Positions 8,503 through 16,631 are shown, counted from the stretch's first letter. The stretch is 21,498 bases of DNA from Bacteroidales bacterium UBA5219 (GCA_002412425.1 DHVB01000079.1:1-21498); one strand, 5' to 3'. The notes: a model not told the origin generated them from the sequence alone. Numbers and translations are program-made.

Positions 8503-9777
8503 TTATAATTTTCTTGCCACTACTCTATATAGCAAATATAAAAAATAAAGATAATATAAACTCAAAACAGACGATAGCAAAATCATAAAACTTATCATAT
8601 CCCAGTCAAAAATTTTAACAATTCCAAAAACTAACAATGTAAGAACTAACAATCCAATTTGCCAATATAAAGCTACTTTTTGTTTTTCAAAAACCGACAA
8701 ACTAATTGACAATGGTGCAGTTACAAACCTTATCATAATTAAAGGAATTAATATTTTTGCATAATAACCAGCTATACGCCATTCTTCACCGAATACTAAA
8801 GCAAAAAGCCATTCTCCCAAGAAAAATATTACTACAATTATTGGAATTGCCATCAAGCTAAGTTTTTTTAAAGTACTCCAAAACACTTCTTTTGCATGTC
8901 CATATTTTTTCATTTGTTCATGAGCTTCTTTGTAATACACATTTTGCATAGAAGTTCCGATAACTGCACTTGGTAGTCCTAAAATTCTATTTGACAGAGA
9001 ATAATATCCAACCTGAGTAACATTATATAACATAGAGATTAGAACACTCACAAGATTTACAGCCAATACATTGGCTAAAGTTGCAGGCATTTGATATTTT
9101 GGAAAATCAACATATCGTTTTGCTTGCATTTTCATATTAGACCAAGAGGTTTTTTTTATAAATAATTTGAGTTTAATTTTAGACATTAAAGGGAATATAG
9201 AAACAAGATAGCCTATAATTTGTCCAACAATTAAACCTATTGGTGTTTTTGACAAAAAGCCTAAACCTATCTGAGTTCCAGTTCTGGTACTCGCTCTCCA
9301 AATACTGGCAGATGAAATATTTTTATATGATTTTTCGCGAGTATTATAATAACTTAACATATTATATGCTCCTTGCAAAAACACAGTTATTGGGACAAAA
9401 TACAACCAAAATTTTATTTGTGAATTATTTAACAGACCAGCTATAGTATCGGCAAAAAAGCCTATTAAAATCTGCAAAATTATAGACAACACAAAAGCTA
9501 TAAGAAAACCAAGACTCATTATATTCCATGCATCTTCTTTTCTATCGGGTAAAACAATGGAAAGCTCATAACGTAAATTTGCAATACTTCCCAAAATTGT
9601 TGTTACTGAAACAAAAAGCTCTAAAACACCAAAGTCATCTGGAGAATACATGCGTGTAAGCACAGGCATCAACAACATAGGAATGATTTGTGCTATCATA
9701 GTCCCCTTAAAAAGAATAAAAAAATTCTTTGAAAATTCCGACTTTGGAGAAATTATTTTAGAAATCTGTCTAAACAT
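8503..9777 (-). CDS. Polysaccharide flippase (Wzx-like, MATE/MVF superfamily)
   Basis: A polytopic inner-membrane protein of 424 residues with about twelve predicted helices, the normal size and topology for Wzx-type flippases, which move undecaprenyl-diphosphate-linked repeat units to the periplasmic face. Diagnostic is the N-terminal segment KGTMIAQIIPMLLMPVLTRMYSPDDFGVLELF (about residues 24-55; long hydrophobic helix followed by the 'TR-Y-P--FG' turn) and the RYELSIVLPDRKEDA motif that follows. A helical repeat of the first half recurs after about residue 215. Specificity for a particular sugar cannot be inferred. It is transcribed divergently from the 2-epimerase gene with 155 bases between the starts, so the two units may share control. 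The next gene downstream, on the same strand, has its own promoter. Confidence 0.9.
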   Translation of the reverse strand: MFRQISKIISPKSEFSKNFFILFKGTMIAQIIPMLLMPVLTRMYSPDDFGVLELFVSVTTILGSIANLRYELSIVLPDRKEDAWNIMSLGFLIAFVLSIILQILIGFFADTIAGLLNNSQIKFWLYFVPITVFLQGAYNMLSYYNTREKSYKNISSASIWRASTRTGTQIGLGFLSKTPIGLIVGQIIGYLVSIFPLMSKIKLKLFIKKTSWSNMKMQAKRYVDFPKYQMPATLANVLAVNLVSVLISMLYNVTQVGYYSLSNRILGLPSAVIGTSMQNVYYKEAHEQMKKYGHAKEVFWSTLKKLSLMAIPIIVVIFFLGEWLFALVFGEEWRIAGYYAKILIPLIMIRFVTAPLSISLSVFEKQKVALYWQIGLLVLTLLVFGIVKIFDWDMISFMILLSSVLSLYYLYFLYLLYRVVARKL

Positions 9778-9794
9778 CTTTTAAAAATATTTCA

Positions 9795-9824
9795 CAAAAA
9801 TAACTAATCAAAAAGATTAACAAT
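9795..9824 (-). promoter_or_regulatory. Probable promoter for the flippase gene
   Basis: A minus-strand TATTTTTG (9802-9795) fits the -7 consensus exactly; the -33 position 18 bases upstream reads ATTG (9824-9821), one base off TTTG. Transcription would begin near 9790, 13 bases before the ATG. Confidence 0.45.
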
Positions 9825-9831
9825 ATTTTTT

Positions 9832-9847
9832 TTGAATTTAAGTTCAA
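9832..9847. repeat. Inverted repeat in the divergent flippase/epimerase gap
   Basis: TTGAA-TTTAAG-TTCAA is a perfect 5-base inverted repeat with a 6-base centre, between the two divergent promoters. It could be an operator, but in such AT-rich DNA a repeat this short may arise by chance. Confidence 0.25.
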
Positions 9848-9886
9848 TTATTAAATCCAACTTTTAAACTTTTGACTTAAATATTG

Positions 9887-9894
9887 TATCTTTG
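9887..9894 (+). promoter_or_regulatory. -7 promoter element for the epimerase operon
   Basis: TATCTTTG matches TAnnTTTG exactly and is followed by GCAC, so transcription probably starts near 9900, about 33 bases before the ATG at 9933. The nearest TTTG (9871-9874) is only 12 bases upstream, too close for a standard -33, so the upstream element is weak or absent. Confidence 0.5.
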
Positions 9895-9932
9895 CACTCT
9901 AAAATAGTAAATTAGAATATTTAGAAAACAAT

Positions 9933-11078
9933 ATGATAAAACTAACAACAGTAATTGGTGCCAGACCTCAAATAATTAAAGCTGCGGCTATTTCTAGAAG
10001 TATAAAAAAACATTTCTCAGGAGAGATTCAAGAAAAAATACTACATACAGGGCAACATTACGATAAGAATATGTCGCAGGTATTTTTCGAAGAGCTAAAC
10101 ATACCAAAGCCAGACTTTAATCTAGGTGTTGGATCGGGTTCGCATGGCGAGCAAACAGCAAAAATGATTGCGGGAATAGAAAATATTCTTAGCTCTGAAC
10201 AGTCTAATGGGATCATACTATATGGCGACACAAATTCTACTCTAGCAGGAGCAATAGCTGCAAGTAAAATACATGTACCTATTTTCCATATAGAGGCAGG
10301 GTTAAGGAGTTTTAACATGGCTATGCCAGAGGAGATTAATCGTATTGTATGCGATCAACTTTCGTCTATTCTATTTTCGCCCACAGAAACAGGAGTTGAA
10401 AACTTACGTCGCGAGGGCTTCTTCCAAATTTCGCCACAATTCAAAAACGGAAAACAAAGGCAAATCTACAACAGCGGAGACATTATGTACGACAATAGTC
10501 TGCACTTTGCTCAAATGAGCCTAGAAGCCGAGCAAATTTTACACGACAATGATTTAGAAAAAAACAACTATATTTTAGCAACAATTCATCGCGACAACAA
10601 CACAGATGATAAAACTCGCCTAGACAGTATTTTTAAAGCTCTATTAGAAATCTCTGAAAGTAAAAAAATAGCGATAGTTCTACCGCTTCATCCTCGTACC
10701 ACTAAATTGTTGCCAATAAATCTCAACAACGAAACATATCAATATTTACAAAACTCTAAATACATAAAACTACTTCCACCTGCATCATTCCTTGAAATGA
10801 TTGCTTTGGAAAAAAACTCTAAGATTATAATGACCGATAGTGGTGGTGTGCAAAAAGAAGCTTTTTTCTTTAGCAAACCATGTATAATCCTTCGTCCAGA
10901 AACAGAATGGATAGAGATTATTGAGCACAAAGCAGGTATATTGGCAGATGCTGACTACTATCGCATAATAGAGGCTTATAACGAACTATCAAACTCAGAA
11001 ATCCAATTCCCCGAAATATTTGGCAATGGACACGCTTCAGAATTCATTTTGGATAAAATAGTAAAATATTTCAAATAA
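9933..11078 (+). CDS. wecB: UDP-N-acetylglucosamine-type 2-epimerase (WecB/WbpI family)
   Basis: A cytoplasmic epimerase that inverts C2 of a UDP-linked 2-acetamido sugar, feeding ManNAc-type residues into surface polysaccharide. The 381 residues cover the full GT-B-like fold: GARPQ at 9-13, HTGQHYD at 38-44, YGDTNSTLAGA at 97-107 (Asp99), HIEAGLRSFNMAMPEE at 119-134 with the catalytic acids, ATIHR at 216-220, PLHPRT at 251-256 and TDSGGVQKEA at 301-310. The GARPQ start, the NMAMPEEINRI segment and the DIMYDNSLHFAQ stretch resemble WbpI, which acts on UDP-GlcNAc3NAcA, more than E. coli WecB; the true substrate is therefore open. The gene is visibly richer in G+C than its neighbours, hinting at recent acquisition. 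It leads a tight plus-strand operon with the GT4 gene five bases downstream. Confidence 0.92.
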   Translation: MIKLTTVIGARPQIIKAAAISRSIKKHFSGEIQEKILHTGQHYDKNMSQVFFEELNIPKPDFNLGVGSGSHGEQTAKMIAGIENILSSEQSNGIILYGDTNSTLAGAIAASKIHVPIFHIEAGLRSFNMAMPEEINRIVCDQLSSILFSPTETGVENLRREGFFQISPQFKNGKQRQIYNSGDIMYDNSLHFAQMSLEAEQILHDNDLEKNNYILATIHRDNNTDDKTRLDSIFKALLEISESKKIAIVLPLHPRTTKLLPINLNNETYQYLQNSKYIKLLPPASFLEMIALEKNSKIIMTDSGGVQKEAFFFSKPCIILRPETEWIEIIEHKAGILADADYYRIIEAYNELSNSEIQFPEIFGNGHASEFILDKIVKYFK

Positions 11079-11083
11079 AAAAC

Positions 11084-12181
11084 ATGAAAATTTGTCATAT
11101 AAGTACAGTTCATTCACGCTATGATGTAAGGATTTTTTTTAAAGAATGTGTTTCTCTAGCAAAAAACTATAAAGAAGTTCATCTTATCATTGCTGATGGT
11201 TTAGGAGATGAAACTAAAAACAATGTAATTATTCACGACCTAGGTAAACCTAAAACACGAAAAGATAGATTTTTGAAATTCAGCAAGTTAGCACTATCTA
11301 AAGCAAAAGAAATACAAGCAGACGTATATCATTTGCATGATCCTGAATTACTAAGAATAGCTTTAAAATTACAAAAATTTGGTGCTAAAATTATTTACGA
11401 CTCACACGAAGATTTACCAAGACAAATTTTAAATAAAACATATATTCCTAAATATTTAAGAAAACTTATTTCAAGAATTATAGAAAATTATGAAAATAAA
11501 ATTTCTAAAAAGATAAACGGCATAGCTGCTGCAACTCCACATATAAGAGATAGATTTTTAAAAATTAATAAAAACACTGTTGATATTAATAATTTTCCTA
11601 TAATAGAAGATATAAAATTTAACTCTGATTGGGAAAATAGAGAACTTGCAATAGGATATATTGGTGGCATTTTTAAAACAAGAGGCATATTTGAAACTCT
11701 TGATGCTATCAATAATACAGATATAAAACTTCATTTGGCTGGTAATTTTTCACACTCTCAATTAGAAACAGAGTGCAAATCACATCCAGCATGGAAACAA
11801 GTTGAGTTTCACGGTTACCTAGACAGAAATGGAGTAAATGAATTATTAAAAAAAGTTAGACTTGGAATGGTTATTTTAGAAGCAACACCTAGTTATATAG
11901 TTTCGTTACCAATAAAAATGTTTGAATATATGGCAGCAGGTTTACCAGTAGTTGCGTCAAACTTTCCTTTATGGAAAAGCATAATAGATGAAAACAAATG
12001 TGGAATTTGTGTTGACCAAACAAACCACGAAGAAATTAGAAACAAGCTATTAGCATTAATTTCAAATGATGACAAACTAATTGAAATGGGCAAAAACGGA
12101 CGCAAAGCTGTTGAAACTGAATTTAATTGGCAAAGCCAAGAAGAAAAACTTATTGAATTTTATAAAAATATTGTAAAATGA
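11084..12181 (+). CDS. Glycosyltransferase family 4 protein
   Basis: A retaining GT-B glycosyltransferase of 365 residues, cytoplasmic or peripheral to the membrane, that adds a sugar from a nucleotide donor to the lipid-linked repeat unit. The acceptor domain begins MKICHISTVHSRYDVRIFFKE; VYHLHDPELL at 81-90 and IIYDSHEDLP at 103-112 are typical of this subgroup. The donor domain follows from about 187, with GYIGGIFKTRG at 191-201 and the E-x7-E region KMFEYMAAGLPVVAS at 278-292 (Glu281). Donor and acceptor sugars are not known. Its TGA overlaps the ATG of the next gene by four bases (ATGA), a sign of translational coupling. Confidence 0.88.
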   Translation: MKICHISTVHSRYDVRIFFKECVSLAKNYKEVHLIIADGLGDETKNNVIIHDLGKPKTRKDRFLKFSKLALSKAKEIQADVYHLHDPELLRIALKLQKFGAKIIYDSHEDLPRQILNKTYIPKYLRKLISRIIENYENKISKKINGIAAATPHIRDRFLKINKNTVDINNFPIIEDIKFNSDWENRELAIGYIGGIFKTRGIFETLDAINNTDIKLHLAGNFSHSQLETECKSHPAWKQVEFHGYLDRNGVNELLKKVRLGMVILEATPSYIVSLPIKMFEYMAAGLPVVASNFPLWKSIIDENKCGICVDQTNHEEIRNKLLALISNDDKLIEMGKNGRKAVETEFNWQSQEEKLIEFYKNIVK

Positions 12182-13182
12182 ATTCAACTGTTTCAATAAT
12201 AATACCATGTTATAATGAAGAAGATTATATAAAAGATTGTCTTCATTCTGTTTTAGACTTTAATTATCCAAAAGATAAATTAGAAATTTTTATTGTTGAC
12301 GGAATGAGTATCGACAGAACTAGAGAAATTGTTATTTCTGAGTTTTGTAATAATTTTTCGAATATAAAACTTATTGACAACCCAAAACGCACTGCTCCAT
12401 ACGCCTTTAATATTGGAATAAAAAATAGCCACAGTGATTTCATAATCATCATAGGTGCACATGCACAATACAGTAAGGATTATGTTAAAAACCTTATAGA
12501 ATGGCACAGCAAACTTGAGGCATACAATATTGGTGGGCTTATGAAAACAGAAATTAAAAATATAAACAGAAAAACAAATGCGATAATTAAAGTTTTAAGC
12601 AATAAATTTGGTGTAGGTAATGCAAATTTTAGAACAGGAACAAAAGAAGTTGTTGAAGTAGACACAGTAGCATACGGTTGTTATAAAAAAGAATGTTTTG
12701 AAATATTTGGTCTTTTTAATGAAAAGCTCACTAGAAATCAAGATATAGAGTTTAACAAAAGAATTATTAATGGCGGTGGAAAAATTTACCTTGTACCAAA
12801 TGCCTATTCTATTTATTATGCGCGCGAATCATTTAATGGTATTGCAAAAAACAATTTCCAAAACGGTTTGTGGAATATCCTTACTGTTTATTATACTAAA
12901 GATTTCTCATCGCTATCACTAAGGCATTTTGTACCTTTAATTTTTGTTTTGTCTATTCTTTTGCCGTTAATTCCTGCAATATTTTATTGGCAGTATGCTC
13001 TCTTAAGCTTAACTTCGCTGACATTATATTTAATTCTTATATTTTTCGTTTCTTCAAAAATGAAAGATAAACACACTAGCTATTATAGCTTAATATACAC
13101 ATTTTTAATTCTGCACTTTTCTTATGGGACAGGGTCTCTACTTGGAGTTTTTAGACTCCCATTTTTAGCATCAAAAAATTAA
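12178..13182 (+). CDS. Glycosyltransferase family 2, ExoA-like, with C-terminal membrane helices
   Basis: An inverting GT-A glycosyltransferase of 334 residues. The N-terminal domain starts VSIIIPCYNEEDYI (5-18), continues with IVDGMSIDRT (39-48), and has GAHAQYSKDYV (93-103) where the metal-binding DxD-type element lies; the usual first acidic residue of a DAH motif is replaced by Gly. The catalytic region is RNQDIEFNKRI at 186-196 (Asp189), preceded by VDTVAYGCYKKECFEIFGLFNE. This layout is close to the ExoA-type succinoglycan glucosyltransferases. Residues about 240-330 form three hydrophobic segments that anchor it in the inner membrane. Translation is coupled to the GT4 gene upstream; the aminotransferase gene starts four bases after its stop. 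Sugar specificity is unknown. Confidence 0.87.
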   Translation: MNSTVSIIIPCYNEEDYIKDCLHSVLDFNYPKDKLEIFIVDGMSIDRTREIVISEFCNNFSNIKLIDNPKRTAPYAFNIGIKNSHSDFIIIIGAHAQYSKDYVKNLIEWHSKLEAYNIGGLMKTEIKNINRKTNAIIKVLSNKFGVGNANFRTGTKEVVEVDTVAYGCYKKECFEIFGLFNEKLTRNQDIEFNKRIINGGGKIYLVPNAYSIYYARESFNGIAKNNFQNGLWNILTVYYTKDFSSLSLRHFVPLIFVLSILLPLIPAIFYWQYALLSLTSLTLYLILIFFVSSKMKDKHTSYYSLIYTFLILHFSYGTGSLLGVFRLPFLASKN

Positions 13183-13186
13183 TCAA

Positions 13187-14332
13187 ATGACTGATCATAT
13201 AAAAATACTTAAAACCGAAATATCTAAATACCTTGGTTCTAAAAATATTTATTTCCACAATAAGGGCAGAGCCTCTCTTTATGCAATATTAAAAGCAATG
13301 GGAGTTGGCTTGGGCGACGAGGTAATAATACCTGCATATACTTGTGTAGTAGTCCCAAATCCAATAATTTATTTAGGGGCTAAGCCAGTTTATATAGAAA
13401 TTGATAAGGATAACTTATGCATGGATTTAAGTTATTTGGAGCAAAAAATTAATGATAAAACTAAAGTAATTATTTGCCAAAACACTTATGGACTGTCTGC
13501 AAATGTGGACAAAATTGTTGAAATTGCGAAAAAATACAATTTATACAGCATTGAAGACTGCACTCATGGTTTCGGTGGGCAATATGAAGGAAAGCCAAAT
13601 GGAACTTATTGCGATGCCGCTTTTTACTCAATGCAATGGAATAAGCCTTTTTCTAGTGGTATTGGTGGTTTTATGATAATTAATAACGACAATTTGATTG
13701 AAAGTATCAATAAAATTGAAAAAGAAAAGCTAAAAGCAAATTTATCAACTAAACTAAATTTAAAGATTCTATTTTTTGCAAAAAAATGTTTCTTAAATCA
13801 AACTACATACTGGACATTGCTAAAACTATATAGGTGGCTCAGTAAAAATAATATTGTAACCGGTTCTTCTTCGGGTCAAGAGATTTCTGATATAAAAATT
13901 CCAAAAAAGTTTTTTATGGATTATTCGCAAACTCAAGCAAAAGAAGGAGTTAAAAATATTAAAAATCTTAGTGAGTTTTTAAAATTAAGAAAAGAGAATG
14001 CTGTTATTTATACCGATTTTTTAAAAAACCATAAAAAAACTTATGTCAAAGAAGACTTATTCGCAAATCATTCTTTTTTAAAATATCCTATTTTTGTTAA
14101 AAATAGAAAAAGATTTTTCGAACTTGCACGTAAACATAAAATCGAACTTGGAGACTGGTTTAATTCACCAATACATCCTATTCAGAATAATTTTGAAAAA
14201 TGGGGAATGTTTCCAGAAAAGTATCCAATTGCTAATTTTGCTTCGAAGCATGTGGTCAATATCCCTTGCGACACAAAAAATATCGAAAAAATTCTAAGTT
14301 TTTTAGAAAAATACCTAAACGAAATAATTTAA
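13187..14332 (+). CDS. DegT/DnrJ/EryC1/StrS family aminotransferase
   Basis: A fold-type I PLP enzyme of 381 residues, likely transferring an amino group from glutamate to a keto-sugar nucleotide for the polysaccharide. Family landmarks: NKGRASLYAIL (25-35), GDEVIIPAYTC (43-53), a conserved IEDCTHGFGGQYEGKP (122-137; Asp124 for the pyridine nitrogen), and SMQWNKPFSSGIGG (148-161), where Lys153 aligns with the Schiff-base lysine. The usual SFH and GEGG parts of that motif read SMQ and GIGG, so this is a divergent subgroup that keeps the lysine. No sugar dehydratase or oxidoreductase that would make the keto substrate is in the window, so the reaction cannot be completed from here. It closes the plus-strand operon; its stop is three bases from the stop of the converging chain-length gene. 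Confidence 0.85.
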   Translation: MTDHIKILKTEISKYLGSKNIYFHNKGRASLYAILKAMGVGLGDEVIIPAYTCVVVPNPIIYLGAKPVYIEIDKDNLCMDLSYLEQKINDKTKVIICQNTYGLSANVDKIVEIAKKYNLYSIEDCTHGFGGQYEGKPNGTYCDAAFYSMQWNKPFSSGIGGFMIINNDNLIESINKIEKEKLKANLSTKLNLKILFFAKKCFLNQTTYWTLLKLYRWLSKNNIVTGSSSGQEISDIKIPKKFFMDYSQTQAKEGVKNIKNLSEFLKLRKENAVIYTDFLKNHKKTYVKEDLFANHSFLKYPIFVKNRKRFFELARKHKIELGDWFNSPIHPIQNNFEKWGMFPEKYPIANFASKHVVNIPCDTKNIEKILSFLEKYLNEII

Positions 14333-14335
14333 AAA

Positions 14336-15127
14336 TTATCTATTTGTTAATTGCTTAAGTTTTCGTTTAACTTCTACGAAGCTAGCAAAACCAAATCCAA
14401 GGAACATTCCTAAAAACAAAAATATCAATACACTTTTTACTATAGATTTTGAAGATTCGAAAACAATATTTCCTTTAACAATTTTAAAGGTTTCAACTCT
14501 ACTTAGCTCATTTTCAATATCATTTCGTCGCTCGTAAAGCATGAGCATTTCGTTATAAGTATTGCTAATTGATAAATTAGAGTTAGAATTGTTTTCAACA
14601 TTATTTAATACTGCTTGCTGTAGTTTTGCAAGTTTATCAATTTCATGATTTAAATCATTTAGAAACGAAGACAGTTTTGCTTTTGTATTTGTAATATATT
14701 TCTTAACATAATCTAAATTATTTAAGTAATTAATAAGCCCATCGCTAATCTCATTTATACTATTTTTTGAATACACTTCTAAATTCACAATAACAGCCTG
14801 ATTTACAGTTGTATCAAAAATAATTTTATGAATATCGTTAGCTGCTTCTATACTTATATTTAATTGGTTTGCAACACTGTCATTTTGATTGTTTTTAATA
14901 TGAATTTTTAAAGGTTCTAACAATTCATAAACTATTCTATTGTCAACTATAGGACTTGAAGCAATAAGTTTTGTTTTATAAACTTCTTTAGAACAATAAA
15001 AATGAATAAATCCTCCAATTACTCCTAGTATAGTAAATATCACTAAAACTAAAAAATATTTTTTTATAAAATTTACAATTCTAGCTATCAGTGTTAAAAT
15101 ATCAATTTCTTTATCTTGATTTTTCAT
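14336..15127 (-). CDS. Wzz-like polysaccharide chain-length determinant
   Basis: An inner-membrane polysaccharide co-polymerase of 263 residues that would set polymer length together with the Wzy-like protein. The topology is typical: a cytoplasmic start (DKEIDILTLIARIVNFIKKY), a first membrane helix at about 22-45, a periplasmic domain, and a second helix at about 232-250 followed by a short basic tail (EVKRKLKQLTNR). The periplasmic part includes a helical stretch with coiled-coil character around 165-220 (TKAKLSSFLNDLNHEIDKLAKL and YNEMLMLYERRNDIENELSRVE). No C-terminal tyrosine-kinase domain is fused, which points to the O-antigen-type Wzz class. The call rests on topology and context; sequence identity to known Wzz proteins is probably low. 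It lies six bases after the GT2 gene and is the last gene of that operon. Confidence 0.75.
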   Translation of the reverse strand: MKNQDKEIDILTLIARIVNFIKKYFLVLVIFTILGVIGGFIHFYCSKEVYKTKLIASSPIVDNRIVYELLEPLKIHIKNNQNDSVANQLNISIEAANDIHKIIFDTTVNQAVIVNLEVYSKNSINEISDGLINYLNNLDYVKKYITNTKAKLSSFLNDLNHEIDKLAKLQQAVLNNVENNSNSNLSISNTYNEMLMLYERRNDIENELSRVETFKIVKGNIVFESSKSIVKSVLIFLFLGMFLGFGFASFVEVKRKLKQLTNR

Positions 15128-15133
15128 AATACT

Positions 15134-16099
15134 TTAAATTTTCTTATCAATTAAATATACATTTCTATCATTTGCAGAGCGTGAAATAAGTTCGCCTAAA
15201 AATCCTGTAAGGAATAAAAGAGTTCCTATAATCATAGATACCAATGCTAAATAAAAAAATGGATTTTGAGTAATTCTCTCAATCACAATTCCTCGATTTA
15301 CTGCAACTAACTTATTGATGCCTAAATATAAACTAATAGCAAATCCTATAAAAAAGACTATTGTTCCTAAAACACCAAAAAAATGCATTGGTCTTTTTCC
15401 AAACTTAGAAATAAACATTACAGACATCAAATCTAACGGACCACGAATAAATCTTTCTAGTCCAAATTTTGTTCTTCCGTATTTTCTTTCTCTATGATGA
15501 ACAACTTTTTCGCCTATTTTTTTAAATCCTGCCCATTTTGCTAAAACAGGAATAAACCTGTGCATATCGCCATAAACTTCTATACTCTTAACCACTCTGT
15601 TTTTATAGGCTTTAAGACCACAATTCATATCGTGAAGTTTTATTTTGGTCATTTTGCGAACTACAAAATTATAAAACTTGCTTGGAATATTTTTCGACAA
15701 AACTGGGTCGTGCCTCACTTTTTTCCAACCCGAAACTATGTCATAATCTTGTTCTACAATCATTTTATAAAGTTCGGGTAGCTCATCGGGGTCATCTTGT
15801 AAATCTGCATCCATAGTAAAAACCACATCACCTCTACATGCTTCGAAACCTACTTGCAATGCAGCAGATTTCCCATAGTTTCGTCTAAATTTTATTCCTC
15901 TAATTTGTGGAAATTTTTCTTTCAAATTTTCAATAATTTCCCAAGAATTATCAGTGCTACCATCGTCAATAAAAATTATTTCAAACGACTTTTTATCGTT
16001 TTCTAAAACTCTTATTATCCATTCCGATAGCTCAGTCAAAGACTCTGCTTCGTTTAAGAGAGGAATTACAACAGAAATATCTAATTTTTCATTATTCAT
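15134..16099 (-). CDS. Membrane-anchored glycosyltransferase family 2 (DPM1/GtrB/ArnC-like)
   Basis: A GT-A enzyme of 321 residues that typically transfers a sugar from a nucleotide donor to polyprenyl phosphate at the cytoplasmic face of the inner membrane. The catalytic domain contains ISVVIPLLNEAESL (8-21), FIDDGSTDNSW (43-53), RRNYGKSAALQVGFE (72-86), and the metal-binding DADLQDDPDE at 97-106. GRTKFGLERF follows near residue 212. Two C-terminal membrane helices lie at about 240-262 and 280-305, ending with RSANDRNVYLIDKKI. I chose the ATG at 16099, giving an 8-base overlap with the DUF4199 stop; an upstream GTG at 16108 would add only three residues (MWK) and is less likely. It may supply the DUF2723 protein or the polysaccharide with a lipid-linked sugar; that is inference. 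Confidence 0.9.
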   Translation of the reverse strand: MNNEKLDISVVIPLLNEAESLTELSEWIIRVLENDKKSFEIIFIDDGSTDNSWEIIENLKEKFPQIRGIKFRRNYGKSAALQVGFEACRGDVVFTMDADLQDDPDELPELYKMIVEQDYDIVSGWKKVRHDPVLSKNIPSKFYNFVVRKMTKIKLHDMNCGLKAYKNRVVKSIEVYGDMHRFIPVLAKWAGFKKIGEKVVHHRERKYGRTKFGLERFIRGPLDLMSVMFISKFGKRPMHFFGVLGTIVFFIGFAISLYLGINKLVAVNRGIVIERITQNPFFYLALVSMIIGTLLFLTGFLGELISRSANDRNVYLIDKKI

Positions 16100-16631
16100 T
16101 TTCCACACCTTTCATTGCTTCTGCAAAAGCATCAGTATTTTTCTTAATAAAAGCAGAACTTATCAAAGCAACAATAAAACCTTGAATAAAAGTTGAAAAA
16201 ACAGTAGATATTGACAAAGCTATTGGAGTAAGAACATATTTTTTCATCATCTCCAAAGAACTATCAATTTGGGCTTTACTAAGTTCTTGCTCATATAAAT
16301 TTGCTTCTGCTAAGTTTAGCATTTTATCTAACTGTTCAGGAGCAATAAATTCATAAAAAACATAAGTATAAATAAACATTATAACAGATGCTATTAACAC
16401 CATAAGCATAGTGCCACCAAGCAACTTAGAATATGAAATATAACCACCATAAAAATTATTTCGATAATACCTTTGAACAAAAACAATACTAAGCACAAAA
16501 ACCAACATACTAATCCAACCAAACCATTTTGCATCGCTAAGATCAAAAGCATAAGCAATAACGCTCATTAAAATAATAGGTAAACTAATAATAGCACCTA
16601 AGCTCAAAATCATTTTTGTTTTCTTTCCCAT
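16092..16631 (-). CDS. DUF4199 family membrane protein
   Basis: An inner-membrane protein of 179 residues with four hydrophobic helices: about 5-28, 34-54, 71-94 and 133-158. The helix pair bracketing a central charged segment (EFIAPEQLDKMLNLAEANLYEQELSKAQIDSSLEMMKKY) and the motif NNFYGGYISYSKLLGGT near 57-73 are characteristic of DUF4199, a family found almost only in Bacteroidota and of unknown function. It is often found directly ahead of a GT2 gene, as here, where the two reading frames overlap by eight bases. The ATG at 16631 is preferred over a TTG at 16640. It begins a three-gene operon with the GT2 and the Wzz-like gene, so a role in surface-polymer or lipid-sugar handling is plausible but unproven. 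Confidence 0.8.
   Translation of the reverse strand: MGKKTKMILSLGAIISLPIILMSVIAYAFDLSDAKWFGWISMLVFVLSIVFVQRYYRNNFYGGYISYSKLLGGTMLMVLIASVIMFIYTYVFYEFIAPEQLDKMLNLAEANLYEQELSKAQIDSSLEMMKKYVLTPIALSISTVFSTFIQGFIVALISSAFIKKNTDAFAEAMKGVENE

Noticed and set aside
9871..9894. A complete TTTG / TAnnTTTG promoter ahead of the epimerase gene
   Set aside because: The TTTG at 9871-9874 is only 12 bases from the -7 box, whereas 18-21 is normal; only the -7 box is reported.
12264..12665. Several minus-strand open frames of 60-75 codons inside the ExoA-like GT2 gene
   Set aside because: They are antisense shadows of a gene with clear motifs, favoured by the low G+C content.
16100..16108. GTG start at 16108 for the DPM1-like GT2
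   Set aside because: The ATG three codons later lies next to the conserved start of the domain and still couples to the upstream gene; the three extra residues add nothing recognisable.
15315..16196. Plus-strand open frames of 60-80 codons opposite the DPM1-like GT2 and DUF4199 genes
   Set aside because: Antisense to well-supported genes, with no start signals or family features.
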